Of a stretch of 64,000 nt of DNA, positions 59,633 through 64,000 are shown piece by piece. The stretch comes from Symbiodinium natans (lineage: Eukaryota > Sar > Dinophyceae > Suessiales > Symbiodiniaceae), in the NCBI GenBank assembly GCA_905221605.1, contig CAJNDS010000148.1:34507-98506 (forward strand), read 5' to 3'. Every line of letters starts with the position of its first letter. The stretch's first letter is position 1. The notes beneath the pieces are model-generated. The model saw only the letters and a list, made by a program, of their open reading frames with translations, made no database searches and was not told where the DNA came from. A program made the position numbers and the translations under genes.

Positions 59633-60178
59633 CCATTTGCTTAGGAATTAGGAACCCCGCCTCCCCCCCCCCCCACCCAAAAAAAGGGTAAAAACATGAA
59701 AATACAATTAAAAGACAGTAACCCCTCTCTTGCCCCTGTAAGAAGATATCTGCACTTTTCAGGGCGGGGGGGGGGGGGGTTCTTAAGTAGCCCCGTTGGA
59801 AGTAGCCTCTAAGGACTGTTACTTTAGGCCCAAAAGGCCTTGCTACATACGGTTTGCGGGCTATTTTGAGCTTAAGGGTTAACACACACCATGTAGTGTT
59901 TAGGGTTTAGGGTTTAGGGCTTAGGGTTATATCCTATATTGGACCCAAGAGTAACCCAGGAATAACAAGTACTGGGGCAAAAGGGCACCTTTTTTTGGGG
60001 TTGGTCACTGTATAACGGAACCTTGAACCAAAAAACGGGAAAATAGGGCCCCAACAAAAAGCACATAAGAAAAAATTAGGGTAGGGATATCCCATACACA
60101 ACCCCCTTATAATGAAGCCCAATGAGGTAGGGATATCCCTATAAAATGCTTATGCTTATGTCCTTTTGGGGCACTGGG

Positions 60179-60500
60179 CTACCGTCTGGCGGTCTTTGCT
60201 ACATTGCGGGGTCCCTTACGGTTCCCCACTGCCGGAGATGTTGTTGATGTGTATGGGCACCTAGCCCAAGTCCCCCAACACCCTCAACCGCAAACATGTA
60301 GGCTTGCGGAGCAACAGGGTTTAGTGCACGAGAAGGGCCCCTTGAACCCCCTAAACCCTAAACCCTAAACCCTAAACCCTAAACCCTAAACCCCAAACAG
60401 GCCCCTGGAACAACCTTCCTCTGTCGCCCATCATGGGTTCAGCTCTCAGCTTCCGAAACCTGGTCTTGCTCAGCTCCCAGGCCTCCCGCCCCCCCCCGTT
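60179..60500 (+). CDS. Plus-strand exon islands, hypothetical
   Basis: 60179-60335 reads YRLAVFATLRGPLRFPTAGD then VVDVYGHLAQVPQHPQPQT, starting at an eroded type A-like end (CTGGGCTAC). 60400-60500 reads PWNNLPLSPIMGSALSFRNL then VLLSSQASRP. A CCCTAAA tract lies between. Family unknown. Confidence 0.4.
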
Positions 60501-60590
60501 TAGGGTTTAGGGTTTAGGGTTTAGGGTTTAGGGTTTAGGGTTTAGGGTTTAGGGTTTAGGGTTTAGGGTTTAGGGTTTAGGGTTTCCTCC
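60500..60590. repeat. (TTTAGGG)n tract
   Basis: About twelve units after a C run. Confidence 0.95.
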
Positions 60591-60751
60591 CCCTCCCCCC
60601 CCCCAGGTGACGGTTCAGGGCTTCGAGTTTTAAGGGTGTTAGGGGTTTCGGGTTGAGGGGCTTAGGGTTATAACTTTTTTCTAGGGTTTAGGGTTAAGGG
60701 TTTAGGGTTTAGGGTTGAGGGCCTAGGGTTCAGGGTTCAGGGTTTGAGTAG

Positions 60752-60927
60752 AAAGCCAACATCAGAGAGCGCAGATTGCAAGTTCTGACTATGCACATCG
60801 TCAACTCGGAGAACCCCAAATCATCGTCAAATGGGAGCATGTACCAACCAACCCCAATGCAACAAACGAATGCTGGAACACCACATGCAGAAGGGCCCGT
60901 ACTTCGGATCACTATAACGGAGGGCAA
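60752..60927 (-). CDS. Exon, possible membrane protein
   Basis: Minus frame VIVIRSTGPSACGVPAFVCC, IGVGWYMLPFDDDLGFSELT and MCIVRTCNLRSLMLAFYS. Hydrophobic and Cys-rich; ends at telomeric text. Confidence 0.5.
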
Positions 60928-61004
60928 GGGACCCTACTAACAAGTTTTGGTTCCAACCTGAGATAGAGGGGTTTAGGGTTTAGGGTTCAGGGTTTTTAAG
61001 GCAT

Positions 61005-61428
61005 GTGCGCACACGCGGCCTTGTCCAGGCTTTCAAAGGGGTTTTCAAGCATCATTTTAAGGGCTTGAGCTTCTGGATTGCAGGGCTCAGGGCGGGAGTG
61101 TTCCGGGTCTCAGACTGGCAGCCAGGCTCCGCTATGCAGTGCGGCGTACCTCTGCGCGCAAAATCGCTCTCAAACCACTCGTCTCAGGGTTTTTCCTCTA
61201 CGATCATTTATTCCAGTTCTTTATTCCATGTGCCGCAGCACGTGAGCAACTGCCGGGTGCGAAGTTTAGGGTTTATAGGGTTTAGGGTTTAGGGTTTAGG
61301 GTTTAGGGTTTATAGGGTTTAGGGTTTAGGGTTTAGGGTTTCCCCCAAACCAATCAGCCCGAAACTCCCACACGCATCACGGCGCCTACGTGAGTTTTGC
61401 TGAGGCTGCTCGGAGACTTCAGGCGGGT
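61005..61428 (+). CDS. Plus-strand exons, hypothetical
   Basis: 61005-61265 reads VFKHHFKGLSFWIAGLRAGV, DWQPGSAMQCGVPLRAKSLS and STIIYSSSLFHVPQHVSNCR. 61352-61428 reads NQSARNSHTHHGAYVSFAEA then ARRLQA, ending at GGTAGG. Between them is a TTTAGGG tract with TATAGGG units. Confidence 0.4.
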
Positions 61429-61715
61429 AGGACTTAGATGCTCTAAACACAAGATCGCGAAGATGACCTTGTTCTCCCTTTAGCACACTAAGTCACGAAG
61501 CCAAGCACACATGCGGAGACTGATGTGACTATCCAGGGTACCCCTAAACCCTAAACCCTAAACCCGAATACCCCGGAATTCTCAAGAGGGTCCCTAGGGG
61601 CGGCTCCATATCTGAGAACTCCAATCGAGCTGGCTCTCGTGAATATAGCTTAACTATATACATAATACGTTGTACACATGTATATACATAGGCATGCGTA
61701 TTCCTATTCAAGGAC

Positions 61716-62027
61716 ATGTTCGGTAATGTTGAAGGTGCCTCGCTTGAGCCGCTTGTCGAGAGATCCCCATCCGTCAGTGCCTTGAAACGAAGCCCTCAAC
61801 CTCTTCCACCTTTCCCTGAACGCTCAGCTTTGGTTGCCATTCTGTTGGGGGAGCTTGTCGTACCCAAGGAAACTAGTCGTGTATTCCGGCAGCGGCTGCT
61901 CAGGTCGGAAAAAAAGGCGGCAGCCGAGCTTTCAAACGCATCTGCGGCAGGCAGGCTGATATCCAAAGGGGTCTCAGTGGAGGGCCTGCCTGACCCGGCG
62001 AGTGGGCCGCGTTGCCGGCCGCAGTAA
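61716..62027 (+). CDS. ORF of 103 codons, hypothetical
   Basis: Plus frame with ATG at 61716: SALVAILLGELVVPKETSRV, FRQRLLRSEKKAAAELSNAS and GRLISKGVSVEGLPDP, ending in TAA. Helical and charged; not recognised. The minus frame is also open, so confidence is limited. Confidence 0.4.
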   Translation: MFGNVEGASLEPLVERSPSVSALKRSPQPLPPFPERSALVAILLGELVVPKETSRVFRQRLLRSEKKAAAELSNASAAGRLISKGVSVEGLPDPASGPRCRPQ

Positions 62028-62089
62028 GCGGAGGAGATTCGCAGTGGTTCGTCCACGAGCACCCCTGACCCTGTACCCTGCACCCCACA

Positions 62090-62347
62090 TGTACAGACAT
62101 ACATATGTACATGTATACATACGTATAGATGTACGTCTATACCCATATACGTATATGCATATATGCATATATGCATATATGCACATCATTTGCACATCTA
62201 CATTCACGTGTACTATTTTTTGCATATGTACATATATAGATATGTACATATGCACATATGTACATATATACAGATATACAGATATAACAGATATACAGAT
62301 ATAACAGATATACAGATATACAGATATACAGACATACAGATATACAG

Positions 62348-62380
<33 letters not shown>

Positions 62381-62450
62381 CATATATACATATATACATA
62401 TATACATCTATACATATATTATATATACAAATACACATGTCTACATATGT
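62090..62450. repeat. ACAT/AGATAT microsatellite region
   Basis: CATATGTACATGTATACATA text, then (ACAGATAT)n at about 62270-62350, then AT. Frames here are artefacts. Confidence 0.93.
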
Positions 62451-62478
62451 GTGTGCGCGTGTGCGAAATAGTCCGCAG

Positions 62479-62566
62479 GTTTTTGCTGGCCATATTTGTT
62501 CGACATGCCCTTCGAAGTCTCGATACCTGCTGAGGTGAAGCACTCGCAGGGCAGCTGGGAGCTTGC
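62479..62566 (+). CDS. Exon with clean splice ends
   Basis: 88 bp between GTCCGCAG and GTGAGC; plus frame CWPYLFDMPFEVSIPAEVKH then SQGSWELA. Good acceptor and donor make this one of the better supported islands. Family unknown. Confidence 0.5.
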
Positions 62567-62682
62567 GTGAGCTTGCGGTTGCTTTCGCATGCGTGGCGTT
62601 GTGACTCTTAAGCTCCCCAACCCCTAAACCGTAAACCCTGAACCCCTAAACCCTGAACCCCAAACCCTAAGCCCTGAACCTC

Positions 62683-62812
62683 GATTCCATCTTCCTCCGA
62701 CTTTTCAAAAAAGAAGCAAAGACTGCGGGGCACGCCACGGCTCTGTGCAGCTGCTACGACGATAAAACCGACACTTCGCAGGGCCTTTGCGGACCCAGCC
62801 AGCGAGTAGCAC
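62683..62812 (-). CDS. Exon island, hypothetical
   Basis: Minus frame CYSLAGSAKALRSVGFIVVA, AAQSRGVPRSLCFFFEKSEE and DGIE, bounded by CCCAAAA and CCCTAAA variants. Confidence 0.45.
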
Positions 62813-64000
62813 CTAAACCCACAACCCAAAACCCAAAGCCCAAAACCCAAAACCCACAACCCAAAACCCAAAAGCCTAAAGCCCAAAGCCCAAAGCCTAA
62901 AGCCTAAAGCCTAAAGCCTAAACGCTAACCCTAAACCTTAACCCTAACCCTAAACCCTAAACCCTAAACCCCAAACCCCAAACCCTAAACCCTAAACCCT
63001 CCGCCCCAAAAAACACTCCGAGCCCTAAATCCTTTGAAGATGAAGACAAAAAAAAACTTCAGCTCGGAAGGGGTCCAGGGTTTAGGGATTTAGGGTTTAC
63101 AGAGCCATATCTTCGGCTCTGGCCCGAATTGGGGGTTTCCGAAAATAGGACCCTAAACCATAAACTCTAAACCCGATGGAGTACCTCTTGCGGTAGGTCC
63201 CTTTCAGGGGGCTCTCTTCTGCCTGGGGTGTATAAAAGGGGTGCCCCCCCAAATTGTCGTAAACCCCCCCATATCTTCGTTGTAGTTTAGGGAACCCACC
63301 CAGTATAGGTTTTAGGGCAAAAGGGGTACCACGAATTTCGAGAAATACCCAATTAGGTGGTTCTCACAAAGCTCCAGTGGGATTCCAAGGCCTCAGGATT
63401 TAGGGTTATTATACATATGTTTGTATACGAATGTGTGATTGTGCTCATGCCCCTCGTATTCCGACTACTTTAAGCATTCATACTACTACCTGGGTTTGTC
63501 ATTTTGGATATGGGAAACCCTGAACCCTAAACTCTAAACCCTAAACCCTGAACCCTGCTATAATTGGGGTTCGAGGTCGAGGGTTCGGGTCTGGGAGGCT
63601 GTGGGAAGGGTTTAGGGTTTAGGGTTTAGGGTTTAGGGTTTAGGGTTTAGGGTTTAGGGTTTAGGGTTTAGGGTTTAGGGTTTAGGGTTTAGGGTTTAGG
63701 GTTTAGGGTTTAGGGTCGACCCCGAACCTGACGAGCCACAAAATACAAGCCGGCGAATCGGTTACTTGGAGGTTCATGAATACTAGTTCCAGCAGGGGTA
63801 TGGTTTAGCTAGACCCGGGAGTAACCTAGGAATACAAAAAGGGTACCCTTTTTGGATTTAAGTGGGAATTATAAGGGAACTCCAACCCGAAAAAAAGGAA
63901 AACATGGGCCTACTCCCGACTTGCAAGCTCCCCCTAAGTCTTCGAAGTAGGAAGCAAGGCAGACGTCTGGTTGGGGTTCTAAGTGAGCCTCCATGAACCT
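62813..64000. other. Telomere variants and foldback elements at the window end
   Basis: 62815-63000 is CCCAAAA/CCTAAAG/CCCTAAA. 63105-63365 is inverted CCCCAATTTCGGAAACC-type text. 63607-63716 is a 15-unit TTTAGGG tract. 63763 is a type B end. 63808-63925 is a type D element. No exon was supported. Confidence 0.6.

Overview
This is nuclear DNA of a eukaryote, most likely a dinoflagellate close to Symbiodiniaceae/Suessiales. The reasons are: plant/alveolate-type telomere repeats (TTTAGGG) scattered through the whole window; short exons whose inferred introns begin GT, GC or GA and end AG; a duplicated PAS-like gene with a signature I recall from dinoflagellate gene families; and remnants of a retroelement C-terminal domain I also recall from Symbiodiniaceae. 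No bacterial, plastid, tRNA or rRNA feature was seen. The species assignment is inference. All exon calls come from reading frames, splice-like ends and comparison of paralogous copies, because no alignment or RNA data were available.

Layout. 0-2 kb: short minus-strand exons between telomeric tracts. 2-11.4 kb: two copies (5.0-2.2 kb and 11.3-6.1 kb, both minus) of one multi-exon membrane/PAS-like gene. 11.6-12.1 kb: a TTTAGGGG tract. 12.8-13.1 kb: a complete two-exon ORF of 65 residues. 15.1-18.0 kb: a minus-strand EAR (epitempin/EPTP) repeat gene. 18.5-20.7 kb: GC-rich retroelement remnants in both orientations. 22.3-24.0 kb: Cys-containing plus-strand exons, one LCCL-like. 24-28 kb: exon islands and a 452-bp terminal-inverted-repeat element. 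28.05-34.8 kb: satellite block (hairpins, TTCGAATAG arrays, an 87-bp satellite, a 31-bp minisatellite in a ~400-bp higher-order repeat, and an 80-100-bp degenerate repeat). 34.8-41.1 kb: GA-rich long-unit repeats with heptamer microsatellites and a 100-base gap of N. 41.3-63 kb: dozens of 55-180-bp exon islands separated by telomeric tracts and foldback elements, apparently parts of several genes on both strands.

Two themes stand out. First, non-repetitive stretches between telomeric tracts are usually exon-sized and open in a protein-like frame, so telomeric repeats act as intron and intergenic filler. Second, several short terminal-inverted-repeat elements sit inside coding exons so that removing them with one copy of the target-site duplication restores the protein. 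The duplication supplies a G(T/C/A) donor and the inverted repeat supplies the AG acceptor: these are introner (intron-generating) elements. In one case the paralogous exon in this window lacks the insertion, which is direct evidence of intron gain. At least nine other foldback/MITE families share the region, several of them invaded by telomeric repeats.
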